The notes beneath the pieces were generated by a model. That model ran no database searches and was not told the origin of the DNA. It saw only the letters and a program-made list of their open reading frames with translations. A stretch of DNA of 64,000 nt, taken from NCBI GenBank assembly GCA_019359245.1, contig JAHHHR010000029.1:38086-102085 (forward strand). The letters are read 5' to 3'. The position numbers were made by a program, and so were the translations under genes. This DNA comes from Nostoc desertorum CM1-VF14 (GTDB lineage: Bacteria > Cyanobacteriota > Cyanobacteriia > Cyanobacteriales > Nostocaceae). Below, piece after piece: positions 9,270-17,757 of the stretch; position 1 is the stretch's first letter, and every line of letters begins with the position of its first letter.

Positions 9270-9956
9270 TCATTGCTGCCAAGGAGAAGGAATCGCTGTT
9301 GTCGAAAGCACTTCCCTTGCTTGCAGCCTAATCGCTGTTTGCTCACAGTTAGGGCATTTTACTTTTGTGAAAATTACTGAAGGTCGTCCTTTGTACTCGC
9401 CCATTACGGGTTCTCCGGTGTACTCGCTGATTATCCCCTGCTGGCAATGATAGCACTCGAATATCACACGCCCTACCTCCGAGTTGCAATCTAGGAATTG
9501 CATATGCTGACAGGGTTCTGGCGGTAATTCTGGTTCTTCGGAGCGGTCTTGGAAGGGTATATGAGGTTTGGCTGCTGGTGGTAAATCTATTTTTTTCTTG
9601 TTGCGCTTGCCAGTCACCTGCGGCTCAACTTTTGGCGGCTTTAGTGGTTTTTCCTCGACAGGGGCATGGTCAGGCTGTTGGCCAGTTGTGAGTTCTTTCG
9701 GTAACTTGTCATCAGCCGGAGTAGGGCTAGATAGCTCTTGTTTCTCTGTTGGTTTAGATGCACTCTCGGTTAACTGAGCTACTGTTTTTGAGGCTGCATA
9801 AATAGCAGGTGTTTCCGCAACATCTTGGTATGTTTCTACTTGAGCATCACTGTTGGTCAATTCCTGCACCTCTGGTTGTTTAGCCGCAGGGATGTGCTTA
9901 ATCAGTTTTGGTTGTTGTGGCTTGGGTGGCCGCTTAGTAGATTCCATAAAAAGCAT
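9270..9956 (-). CDS. Pro/Lys-rich protein with C-terminal zinc ribbon
   Basis: 228 residues. Residues 1-145 are low-complexity, rich in Pro, Lys, Glu and Gln, and probably disordered. Residues about 148-225 hold four CxxC-type ligands: CYHCQQGI and KCPNCEQ, separated by about 30 residues, a zinc ribbon, plus an outlying PCQHMQFLDC. Met4 is an alternative start. It is the first gene of a two-gene minus-strand unit with the lipoprotein and diverges from parA across a 150-bp region with two inverted repeats. Function unknown; nucleic-acid binding is plausible. Confidence 0.6.
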   Translation of the reverse strand: MLFMESTKRPPKPQQPKLIKHIPAAKQPEVQELTNSDAQVETYQDVAETPAIYAASKTVAQLTESASKPTEKQELSSPTPADDKLPKELTTGQQPDHAPVEEKPLKPPKVEPQVTGKRNKKKIDLPPAAKPHIPFQDRSEEPELPPEPCQHMQFLDCNSEVGRVIFECYHCQQGIISEYTGEPVMGEYKGRPSVIFTKVKCPNCEQTAIRLQAREVLSTTAIPSPWQQ

Positions 9957-9998
9957 TAGTCGGTAAAAATCTTATATTACCAAGACTTCAAGAAAAGC

Positions 9999-10024
9999 AC
10001 TGTCAACTATCGCCAAATGACAGT
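9999..10024. promoter_or_regulatory. Inverted repeat between divergent genes
   Basis: ACTGTCA (9999-10005) and TGACAGT (10018-10024) are perfect inverted arms with a 12-bp spacer, midway between the zinc-ribbon gene and parA. It is a candidate regulator or ParB site. Confidence 0.4.
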
Positions 10025-10046
10025 TGCAGTTCCTAAAACTAGTTTA

Positions 10047-10070
10047 ATGTGGTATAACATTATTCCACAT
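10047..10070. promoter_or_regulatory. Palindromic operator upstream of parA
   Basis: ATGTGG-N12-CCACAT, with 10 of 12 half-site positions symmetric, overlaps a TATAAC that could be the -10 box and lies 36 bp before the parA start. ParA or ParB autoregulation at such a palindrome is usual; binding here is inferred. Confidence 0.5.
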
Positions 10071-10106
10071 GCTAAACTCACCATTATCATTTTTTGTATA
10101 AAGCCC

Positions 10107-10901
10107 ATGCAAGTTCGATTAGCACTGCTCTCGAACGCAGGTGGCAGCGGCAAAACAACTCTCGCAGTTCACCTTGCCTATCTCTTAGCAAATGAGGGAT
10201 TCCGTGTTGCCTTAATTGATTTAGATCCTCAAGGTTCTGTTAGTTTATTTTGCGGATTGCCACGTCCTAAAGGTAGCCAAACAATTGCAGCAGTACTTCA
10301 GGAAGATTTCCAAGGAAATTGGCCTCTAATTCCACTGTGGCAAGAGCATTTACAAAATGTAGAAGCGTGTCAGGGAGAAATGGGGCTAGTTAAAACGATT
10401 AACGAATTAGTCCTACACGAGCGAGGAGCCTACCTTTTAGGAGATCGCATAGCTGATTACCCTTTACCTCATGATTTGGTAATTTTTGATTGTCCTGCTA
10501 CTTTAGGTCCATTACCTCTAATCGCTCTTTCGGCTTGTACACATTTACTCATTCCAGTCCAGGTAGAGCCGAAATCTGCGGATGGCTCTAGCAAGTTGTT
10601 GGAATGGTTATATCACACAAACCATCGTCTTCGGCTCAAGCCAGAACCCCAAATTATAGGCTTTGTTCCTAACCAGTATGATCAGCGTCTTGCTATCCAT
10701 CGCAATATTCTAGCCCAATTACTTCCACAGCTAGAAAAGTTGAAAATTCATGGTTTTGCTCCTATTCGTTTTTCATCAGAGTTCAAGAATGCAAGTGGTC
10801 TTGGAGTCCCGTTACATCTATATCGTCCAAATCATCCAGCCTGTGCTGATTTCTCTCTTATTGTAAGTAAATTAGTTGAGTTACTCAAAAAGAAGGATTA
10901 A
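10107..10901 (+). CDS. parA: ParA-family partition ATPase
   Basis: 264 residues from ATG 10107, chosen because the conserved MQVRLALLSNAGGSGKTT starts there; 30 upstream in-frame codons contain the promoter palindrome. The deviant Walker A is NAGGSGKTT, A' is VALIDLDPQGS and Walker B is LVIFDCPATLG. ParA dimers bind the nucleoid and move ParB-bound plasmid DNA. The stop overlaps the start of parB by one base (TAATG), so the two are translationally coupled. No N-terminal helix-turn-helix is present, so autoregulation probably depends on parB or another factor. Confidence 0.9.
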   Translation: MQVRLALLSNAGGSGKTTLAVHLAYLLANEGFRVALIDLDPQGSVSLFCGLPRPKGSQTIAAVLQEDFQGNWPLIPLWQEHLQNVEACQGEMGLVKTINELVLHERGAYLLGDRIADYPLPHDLVIFDCPATLGPLPLIALSACTHLLIPVQVEPKSADGSSKLLEWLYHTNHRLRLKPEPQIIGFVPNQYDQRLAIHRNILAQLLPQLEKLKIHGFAPIRFSSEFKNASGLGVPLHLYRPNHPACADFSLIVSKLVELLKKKD

Positions 10902-12043
10902 TGGTTAAGAAAGTTGGAGTTGATTTATCTAATCTGTTTTCTGGTGCTGAATATTCTCAAGAAGTTCATGAACTAAAAGAAACCATTGACAAATTAAAGT
11001 TGGAAATTATTCAACTACGGTCAACAGATAACCAAGAACTAGAGATAAAGATTCACGAATTACGTGAACACCTAGTGCCATCCGGGGTTCTAACGGTAGC
11101 GATAGAACAAATTGATCGTAATCCAGAACAACCCCGACGAACCTTTACTCAAGAGAGTATTACTGCGATTGCTCTGTCTTTGGAATCAAATGGACAGCAA
11201 GAACCTATTATTCTTATTGCCCAGCAAGATGGACGCTACCTACTATTTGACGGAGAGCGTCGTTGGCGTGGTGCTAAACAATTAAATTGGGCCACCTTAG
11301 AAGCTGTAATTATTCCTCAGCCAGAAGCTCTACATCGACGTGTATTATTGGCAAGTTTACATCGAGAAAATCTAAATCCTTTAGACACAGCAGAAGCATT
11401 AGTTAAGGAAATTGCTGTTCAAACTGATCTTAAAATCGAAGACATTCCTCGTATATTAAGGGCTGGAGTGCGCCGACTAGAGCGACAAGGGACTCTGGTT
11501 AAAATAAGTGAGCTTGTTCTAGCAAGCCCAGAACAACAACAGCAGCAAATATTGTTACTAGGACTGGGAGAAGCAGAACAAATAGTTTTTTGTATTTTAC
11601 TGTCTCTGCTATTGAATCCAGCTTCTGTTAATACTAATATTTTTCCGATGTTAGCATTGCCAGATGATTTGAAGCAGGCTATCCGAGAACAGGGGCTAGG
11701 TGGGATACACGCTTTGTCTTTGGCGCGATTATCTGCAAAAACTTTGGGTGTATCAGAAGCGGTAGCGCGAAAGCTGCGAACTCGAATATTAAAGCAGATT
11801 CTACAAGAAAAGTTATCAGTTGCTCAATCGCGTCAAATTGTATCAGCCGAGATTACCCACCATACCCAACAATTTGACTCTAGTTCTAAAAGGAAGCAAG
11901 TAGATACAATTATCCGTCAAGTACAGGAAATTCCCTTGGTTCATATAAAACGTTCACAATTAGTACAAATGCGCGAAGCGTTACAAAAGAAGCTAACAGA
12001 AATTGAGTCAGCTTTAAAACAAGAAGATAGTACTGAAAGCTAA
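10901..12043 (+). CDS. parB: ParB-family centromere-binding protein
   Basis: 380 residues. Residues 15-65 form a coiled coil (LKETIDKLKLEIIQLRS). Residues about 68-170 are the ParB N-terminal CTPase domain with IDRNPEQPRRTF, LLFDGERRWRGAK and the arginine-rich-patch equivalent ASLHRENLNPLDTAEAL. A helix-turn-helix region follows, then a basic helical C-terminus (REALQKKLTEIESALK) likely for dimerisation. The usual GERR.RA motif reads GERRWRGAK. The gene overlaps parA by one base. Its parS site is not proven; the palindromes at 9999-10070 are candidates. Confidence 0.85.
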   Translation: MVKKVGVDLSNLFSGAEYSQEVHELKETIDKLKLEIIQLRSTDNQELEIKIHELREHLVPSGVLTVAIEQIDRNPEQPRRTFTQESITAIALSLESNGQQEPIILIAQQDGRYLLFDGERRWRGAKQLNWATLEAVIIPQPEALHRRVLLASLHRENLNPLDTAEALVKEIAVQTDLKIEDIPRILRAGVRRLERQGTLVKISELVLASPEQQQQQILLLGLGEAEQIVFCILLSLLLNPASVNTNIFPMLALPDDLKQAIREQGLGGIHALSLARLSAKTLGVSEAVARKLRTRILKQILQEKLSVAQSRQIVSAEITHHTQQFDSSSKRKQVDTIIRQVQEIPLVHIKRSQLVQMREALQKKLTEIESALKQEDSTES

Positions 12044-12175
12044 GTTTTTAATAGGACTCCCTGATTATGTAAAGAATATTGTTTGTGTTTTGATTTACCA
12101 GTTCCACGCACGGCAGCAGTATTTTTCAATGCCGTCAGAGGTTTCCGAAGAATTTGATTTGTAATCAAGGTGGAG

Positions 12176-12530
12176 TTATAAGGCATCTATTAGCTTTTGA
12201 GCTTGTGCATTTCCTTTTGTGTCGAAGTAGCGCCAGATTATTCTGGCATCCTTTACTTGTATAGTTTCAGCACGAGTTTCCACGCCATTGACAGTATATT
12301 CCGCAAAAAGGGTAACATGATTTAGTCCTTCCCTTACAAGCCTTTGATAGACTTTAGGTGCTTTAAAAGATAACGTGATCAGCCAGTTACGATTGATAGC
12401 AATTGTTGAAAGGATTTGATTTTGAGACATTCGGTACTCTTCCGTTTGCTCTATTCTGATAGGCATCAAATCGATAGTTGCCGATGTACAACTCAACAGT
12501 TTGTGCGGGTGTGAAGTCTTTCTTAGCCAT
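12176..12530 (-). pseudogene. Frameshifted small cyanobacterial protein (YRFDAYQ...EYRMSQ family)
   Basis: The gene starts MAKKDFTPAQTVELYIGNYR at 12530 and runs to FDAYQNRANG; coding then continues in the next frame as EEYRMSQNQILSTIAINRNW to the stop at 12176. I recall small cyanobacterial proteins with an uninterrupted FDAYQ.PNGEYRMSQ stretch. One extra A in GGAAGAG (near 12447) accounts for the shift. The unshifted product would be about 117 residues. Either it is a pseudogene, or there is a sequencing error, or the shift is used. Separate short proteins in the two frames are less likely. Confidence 0.6.
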
Positions 12531-12711
12531 GATTGCTTTCTCCACAAGAATTTCATCAATCTCTCGCGAAGCGTTTGCATGGCAGATTGCACTTTCCTTG
12601 GTGTTATGGCTGGAGTTCAGCTTCAACTCAAGTTGTGCTAAAGTCTCATGGCTACAGCGTTAACATATAACTTTTACCTCTACAGAAAATCAGCCCTTCT
12701 CTTCTCTACGC

Positions 12712-12756
12712 GGAGCGTAGCTTGCTTCCCCGTAGGGGTACGGGTCTACGTTCCTT
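12712..12756. repeat. REP-like palindrome
   Basis: CTACGCGGAGCGTAG and CCCCGTAGGGG, nested with GGTCTACGTTCC, form adjacent hairpins typical of dispersed cyanobacterial repeats. The gene-free stretch 12664-13305 holds this unit, a short tandem repeat and a MITE copy. Confidence 0.5.
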
Positions 12757-12852
12757 AAACGCAACTTGCTTTAAATCGGAAAACCCGACGCCAGTACTCT
12801 TTAGTCATTGATATAGCAATCCGATTTGATTACTCAATCACTTGTAGAGAGA

Positions 12853-12885
12853 GGGAATAGGGAACGGGAAACAGGGAATAGGGAA
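12853..12885. repeat. Short tandem purine repeat (GGGAATA/GGGAACG type)
   Basis: GGGAATA GGGAACG GGAAACA and GGGAATA GGGAA follow each other as 7-base units. Such heptamer repeats are common between genes of heterocystous cyanobacteria. Confidence 0.6.
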
Positions 12886-12962
12886 GAAGAAATAGAAGTA
12901 TAATGAGTTTTTTTCAAAAATCAAATAGGAGTCCTATAGTAGGTTAACTATTTTCTTATTAG

Positions 12963-13212
12963 CAATACCTTTGCCAAAATAAGAGCCTAGATAAATTTTG
13001 GCAAAAACGGCAAAACTAAGCATATATAAGCGGTTTGATAAAAATGTGGTTTGTCATCTGAAACCCTTATCCTGCCGTCAATACGTTAAAAAAACCTTGT
13101 GGGAAACCTTAAAGGAATTTTTAGGACTGATTGTTTTTGCCAACCCTCAAAGAAATGGGAGTTAATGGTTAAATTATCATCATCTCACCCTCGTAAATTG
13201 GCGAAGGTATTG
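12963..13212 (-). repeat. MITE-like element, copy B (250 bp), with TATTAG target duplication
   Basis: It has the same terminal repeats as copy A (CAATACCTTTGCCAA and TTGGCGAAGGTATTG) but in opposite orientation. The hexamer TATTAG flanks it directly on both sides (12957-12962 and 13213-13218), which fits a target-site duplication. There is no open frame inside, so any movement needs a transposase from elsewhere. Confidence 0.8.
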
Positions 13213-13305
13213 TATTAGCAAAAGTATTATTTAAACCAGAGATATAAATCCCTTAATAATGCCGTGATATTCGTACTGAAATTTGCAGCTTTTATGGAGA
13301 TTTCA

Positions 13306-16300
13306 ATGGCATTATTTTTCTCGGAATATATTGAGGGCAGCAGCAATAATAAAGCCCTGGAGATTTACAACAGCACAGGTTCAACAATCGATTTAACTGC
13401 TGGAAATTATGTGGTGCAGTTTTACTTCAATGGCAACACCAGCCCTACAACTTTCAGCCTGACGGGTACGGTGGCAGCTGGGGATGTGTTTGTCTTCGCC
13501 CCAAGTAACGCCAATTCAACTATTCTTGCCCAGGCTGATCAAACAAGCGGTGCTGCTTTCTTTAACGGAGATGATGTGATCGTATTGCGACAGGGCGGCG
13601 CTAGTGGGGAGATCCTTGATTCAATTGGTCAGATTGGCACTGACCCCGGTACTGAATGGGGAACTGGTCTGACCAGCACAGCAGACAATACCTTGCGTCG
13701 CAAAAGTAGTATCACCAGTGGCGATACCAATCCCAACGATGCCTTTGATCCAAGTGTGCAGTGGGACGGCTTTGCTACTGATACCTTTGACGGATTGGGA
13801 AGCTATACTGCTAATCCGGGAACTGGAGCGGGAGTAATAATCACCCAATCTGGTAACAGTACCGATGTGAATGAGGAGGGTGAAACAACTGATACCTACA
13901 CGATCGCCCTCAACACCACACCAACGGGTGCTGTAAATCTAGCGATCGCCGCAGATGTCGAAACTCAACTGAGTACTGATGGAACAAACTTTTCTAACTC
14001 CGTCACCCTAAGCTTGACGGACACTAATCCCAAAACGATTACTGTCAGAGCAGTAAACGACTTGGATGTAGAAGGATCTCCCCACACAGGAGTAATTACG
14101 CATTCGATCACCAGCAGTGCTGATCCGGCGTACTCTAACACGCTCACGGCGATTCCTAACCTCAACGTCAATATAATTGACAATGATGTTGCTCTCAGAG
14201 AGGTTTACGAAATTCAGGGGAGTGGTGCAGCAAGTCCCCTCGTCGGGCAGACAGTAACAATTGAAGCAGTTGTGGTTGGCGACTTTCAAGGCAGCAGTCG
14301 CCTAAATGGATTTTTCGTGCAGGAGGCAGTTGGAGATGGCAATGCTGCAACCTCAGACGGTATTTTTATCTTTGCGCCTAACAGCACAGACGTGAGTGTA
14401 GGTCAGACGGTGCGCTTGACTGGAACAGTTGGAGAAAACTTTACTCAAACTCAACTCAGCAACATTAGTGGACTGAGTGTGGTGGGTTCAGGAGCGATCG
14501 CCCCCATAGCTGTTGACCTGCCCGTAGCTGCAACGACTGACTTGGAACGCTATGAGGGAATGTTAGTCACGTTTCCCGAAACCTTGACGGTCGCTGAAAA
14601 CTTTAACCTCGGTCGGTTTGGTGAGGTGTTGCTGTCTTCAGAGGGACGCTTGTTTAATCCCACAAACTTCATTGACCCGACTGATATTCCAACTACTGAA
14701 ACCGAGAACGACGAAAACAACGTCGCCGCAGTCACAGCACAGCAGAACGCAAACAACCTGCGCCAAATTTTACTTGACGATGGCAGCAACACCCAAAATC
14801 CTGCTACAGTCCCCTTTTTGAATGAAGACGGCACACTGCGCGTAGGTAGCACGGTTGCATCTCTTACAGGTGTGCTGGGCTTTGGGTTTGATAGCTACCG
14901 ACTGCAACCCACCGCAACACCTAATTTTGTCGATTCTAACCCCCGGACTGCTGCACCCGAAGAGGTGGGCGGCAACGTTAAGGTTGCTAGCTTTAACGTA
15001 CTGAATTACTTCAATGGTAACGGTGTGGGTGGCGGCTTCCCGACCTCGCGGGGAGCAGATAATGTAGCAGAGTTTGAGCGGCAAAGTGCCAAAATTGTCA
15101 GCGCGATCGCAGCCCTCGATGCCGATGTAGTGGGTCTGATTGAAGTTGAGAATGATGACGATGGTTCTGAGTCGGCGATCGCAGAACTGGTAGAGCGGCT
15201 AAATACATTTGTAGGCGCAGAAATTTATGACTATATTCGTGATCCTGCCACGGGGGTAGGAACTGATGAAATTAAAGTCGCCTTCATCTACAAGCCAGGA
15301 ATAGTCACCCCGGTTGGTGCTTCCCTCAGTGATCCTGACGCTGTTTACAATCGTCAACCCGTCGCTCAAACCTTTGCACTAAACTCCAACGGCGAAACTT
15401 TTACCCCTGTGATTAACCATTTCAAGTCAAAGAGTGGTACAGGCACAGGTGCAGACGCAGACCAGGGTGATGGACAAGGAGCTTTTAACTTTACGCGGGT
15501 TCAGCAGGCAGAAGCCTTGCTTGGCTTTGTTAATGAGCTGAAGACCACCACAGGCGATAGCGATGTGTTAGTCCTTGGGGATTTAAATGCCTATGGCGAA
15601 GAAGATCCGATTGATGTGTTACGAAATGGCGGATTAGTAGATGAACTCGGCAAATATATCCAAAACCCCTACTCTTTTGTCTTTGATGGGCAGTCTGGAC
15701 GATTGGATCATGCCCTAAGTACTTCCAGCCTCAGTGCCCAGGTGACGGGAGCTACCGAATGGCATATCAACGCTGACGAACCCCTAATTCTAGATTACAA
15801 CCAAGAATTTAACCCCCCTGGACTCTATGAGCCAACACCCTATCGCTCCTCAGATCACGATCCTGTGCTAATAGGTGCCCAATTAGCGAGTAACCTGAGC
15901 GTATTTAACGGCAGCAACGGCAAGGATACACTCAATGGCACTTCTGGCAGAGACGAACTCAATGGACGCAATGATACCGACATCCTCAATGGTGGCAATG
16001 GTAACGATACTCTCAACGGTGATAATGGCGACGACATTTTGCTGGGTCAAGTCAGCAACGACATCCTCAACGGTGGCAATGGCGATGACCTGCTCAATGG
16101 CGGTCAAGGACAGGATACACTGCTTGGCGCTAATGGCAACGATCGCTTTGTGTTAGCAGCAGGCGCAGGCTCAGATACGATTCAGGACTTCAAGGACGGC
16201 GCAGATTTTATTGCTCTATCGGGTGGTCTAACGTTCGGTCAACTGACGATCGCGACAAATGCCAACAACACCCTGATCCGCGTTACAGAAACCAACGAGC

Positions 16301-16365
16301 TACTGGCGACCCTAAACGGCGTTCAAACAAACGTAATTACAGCGATCGATTTCGTTGCAGCCTAA
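13306..16365 (+). CDS. Secreted multidomain nuclease: lamin-tail, OB-like, EEP nuclease and RTX repeats
   Basis: 1,019 residues from ATG 13306, preceded by GGAG at 8-base spacing. Domains in order: lamin-tail-like 1-160 (FFSEYIEGSSNNKALEIYN); Calx-beta-like strand-rich 175-290; OB-like 300-400 (YEIQGSG...VGDFQGSSRLNGFFVQE); endonuclease/exonuclease/phosphatase 555-860 with VKVASFNVLNYF, GLIEVEND, FIYKPG, NHFKSKSG, VLGDLNAY, GRLDHAL and SSDHDPVL; then glycine/aspartate RTX nonapeptides 866-960 (NGGNGDDLLNGGQGQDTL). This is the ExeM/NucH architecture of extracellular DNases. There is no signal peptide; RTX repeats point to type I secretion and calcium-dependent folding outside the cell. No secretion genes are adjacent. 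All core catalytic motifs (N, E, H, D-x-N, DH) are present, so it is probably active. Confidence 0.85.
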   Translation: MALFFSEYIEGSSNNKALEIYNSTGSTIDLTAGNYVVQFYFNGNTSPTTFSLTGTVAAGDVFVFAPSNANSTILAQADQTSGAAFFNGDDVIVLRQGGASGEILDSIGQIGTDPGTEWGTGLTSTADNTLRRKSSITSGDTNPNDAFDPSVQWDGFATDTFDGLGSYTANPGTGAGVIITQSGNSTDVNEEGETTDTYTIALNTTPTGAVNLAIAADVETQLSTDGTNFSNSVTLSLTDTNPKTITVRAVNDLDVEGSPHTGVITHSITSSADPAYSNTLTAIPNLNVNIIDNDVALREVYEIQGSGAASPLVGQTVTIEAVVVGDFQGSSRLNGFFVQEAVGDGNAATSDGIFIFAPNSTDVSVGQTVRLTGTVGENFTQTQLSNISGLSVVGSGAIAPIAVDLPVAATTDLERYEGMLVTFPETLTVAENFNLGRFGEVLLSSEGRLFNPTNFIDPTDIPTTETENDENNVAAVTAQQNANNLRQILLDDGSNTQNPATVPFLNEDGTLRVGSTVASLTGVLGFGFDSYRLQPTATPNFVDSNPRTAAPEEVGGNVKVASFNVLNYFNGNGVGGGFPTSRGADNVAEFERQSAKIVSAIAALDADVVGLIEVENDDDGSESAIAELVERLNTFVGAEIYDYIRDPATGVGTDEIKVAFIYKPGIVTPVGASLSDPDAVYNRQPVAQTFALNSNGETFTPVINHFKSKSGTGTGADADQGDGQGAFNFTRVQQAEALLGFVNELKTTTGDSDVLVLGDLNAYGEEDPIDVLRNGGLVDELGKYIQNPYSFVFDGQSGRLDHALSTSSLSAQVTGATEWHINADEPLILDYNQEFNPPGLYEPTPYRSSDHDPVLIGAQLASNLSVFNGSNGKDTLNGTSGRDELNGRNDTDILNGGNGNDTLNGDNGDDILLGQVSNDILNGGNGDDLLNGGQGQDTLLGANGNDRFVLAAGAGSDTIQDFKDGADFIALSGGLTFGQLTIATNANNTLIRVTETNELLATLNGVQTNVITAIDFVAA

Positions 16366-16379
16366 TTCAAGGTACACAG

Positions 16380-16403
16380 GGGCGGATGTTATCCGCCCTT
16401 TTT
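16380..16403 (+). terminator. Rho-independent terminator of the RTX nuclease
   Basis: GGGCGGAT and ATCCGCCC form a perfect 8-bp stem with a GTT loop, followed by TTTTT, 15 bp after the stop. Confidence 0.9.
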
Positions 16404-16751
16404 CTGGAAACACAGAAAAATTACAGCCCCTTATTTTCCAATACGGTTCCGTTAAGGCTGAAATTCCTGTAAATTAAGCACTGTCCCAAGAATGAAAATG
16501 AGCCTGTAGTGCATCTCAAGGATTTCTCGTTGGTGTCTCCAGATATACATTGAATAAAACTGGAAGCGATCAAAGTAGGGATTAAAATGGAATCATTTTG
16601 TCAATAAGGTTCACAAATAAAACTAATATCAACAATATGTCTTATTGACAATAGATGAAAACAGAGCTTTAGACCGAACAAGGATAAGTCAAGGCTTTTG
16701 AGGATTTCTTATCCCGAACTCAGGTTTTTTAATTTAAGAGGGCACAAAAAC

Positions 16752-16787
16752 AAGCTGATGTATTTATCAGATACATCAGCTTTTTAG
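16752..16787 (-). terminator. Bidirectional terminator at the end of the helicase remnant
   Basis: AAGCTGATGTAT pairs with ATACATCAGCTT over a 7-base loop, with T runs on both sides. It lies directly after the minus-strand stop at 16788. The rest of 16404-16751 holds no gene I can support. Confidence 0.8.
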
Positions 16788-17655
16788 TTATCCTAAAATT
16801 TCAATCACAGCCGCTAGAATAGCTGGGGCTTTGCCTGAAACCGGAATGAATACCCGCTTGCGCCAGTTGATGATCTCGGTGAAGCAACTCACAGGCACCA
16901 GTCGCTCTGCCAGTGAGATAGCATTAACCAGTTCTATGCGAGGTTCACCAGCAATCAAAGAACGTCGCAAGGTTACACCACCCGGCAACTGCTGTGTATA
17001 TCTCTGATTCAGTACCAGCGAAACAAGTTCTTCTGGAGAAAGGACTTGATTTCTTAGTCCGAGTTGTTCGCGCACGGTTTGAATGTCGTGAGCATTCACC
17101 ACCCGACCGAGAATCTTTTGTCCATCGCTGGTTTGTAACCTGAAGACTCGGCTACTGTGCTGCGGCAAGATTTTCCAAATGGGCAACAAAATACCAGTTA
17201 CCAAATGCAGGTAATCGGTAGTGAACTTGGGCAGCGCATCTACCTCTTTCGACCACGCTGCAATGAACGCATCGACACAAACAGCTTTCCAAGTGGAAGA
17301 TTCTAAATCCTTGACTGGTATACGGGTTTCTTTCTGTGGACGGACGAGTAACACCCTTGGTACAACTCCACCATCAGCGTCGTAGATACTATGTGTCGGA
17401 ATTGACACAGCAGCATTGCCTGACTTGGAGTTGATCATGAGCTTTCCTTGATATTGAGTGGCGAACTCTAACATCTCGTCAGCAGTTCTGATGTTGTTTC
17501 TTTGGGTGCGTTCCACTTTCAAGTAATTGGTGACGCTACCAGTAACAGGATGAGTGTACACAGCTTCCTGGCTCTCAACAGCAAAGCGTTCAGCCCGGAG
17601 TGTCTCTACACCCATCTCATAGACACCAGCCGCGATCGCTGCTTCAATCTGCCTG
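16788..17655 (-). pseudogene. C-terminal fragment of a strawberry-notch-like helicase
   Basis: About 289 codons are open from 17655 (RQIEAAIAAGVYEMGVETL...) to the stop; an in-frame TAA lies just upstream. The sequence matches the C-terminal end of the methyltransferase/strawberry-notch helicases of plasmids and phages: QIEAAIAAGxYxxGVETLRA, then VYTHPVTG and a LKVER strand. The helicase motor is absent. The N-terminal and middle parts of the same kind of protein lie on the same strand and in the right order at 45441-45893 and 38629-40374. The broken end abuts the 3' side of a TnpB element. An in-frame Met at 17615 could start an independent product. Confidence 0.7.
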
Positions 17656-17757
17656 CTGACTTAGCAACAACTCAAAACGGTGACATATTCCCTATCTGTC
17701 TTATCATGGTAGGTTTTGTGAACAGAGAATTCTACCGTGATAAAACAGTACGGGCTT
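17656..17757 (-). ncRNA. Candidate TnpB guide (omega/reRNA) and right end
   Basis: TnpB nucleases use an RNA from the 3' end of tnpB and its flank as guide. The 100 bp here follow tnpB, hold the inverted pair GGTAGgTTTT/ AAttCTACC with TTATCATGG and CCGTGATAAAA arms, and end where helicase homology resumes. Placement is by analogy only. Confidence 0.35.

Noticed and set aside
12387..12626. 79-codon frame starting at 12626 as an intact gene
   Set aside because: Only its part after Met at 12530 resembles a known protein, and that continues in another frame; it is better read as one frameshifted gene.
13621..16156. Several open frames opposite or shifted within the RTX nuclease gene
   Set aside because: They arise from its repetitive Asp/Gly-rich codons; the plus-strand frame has full domain support.
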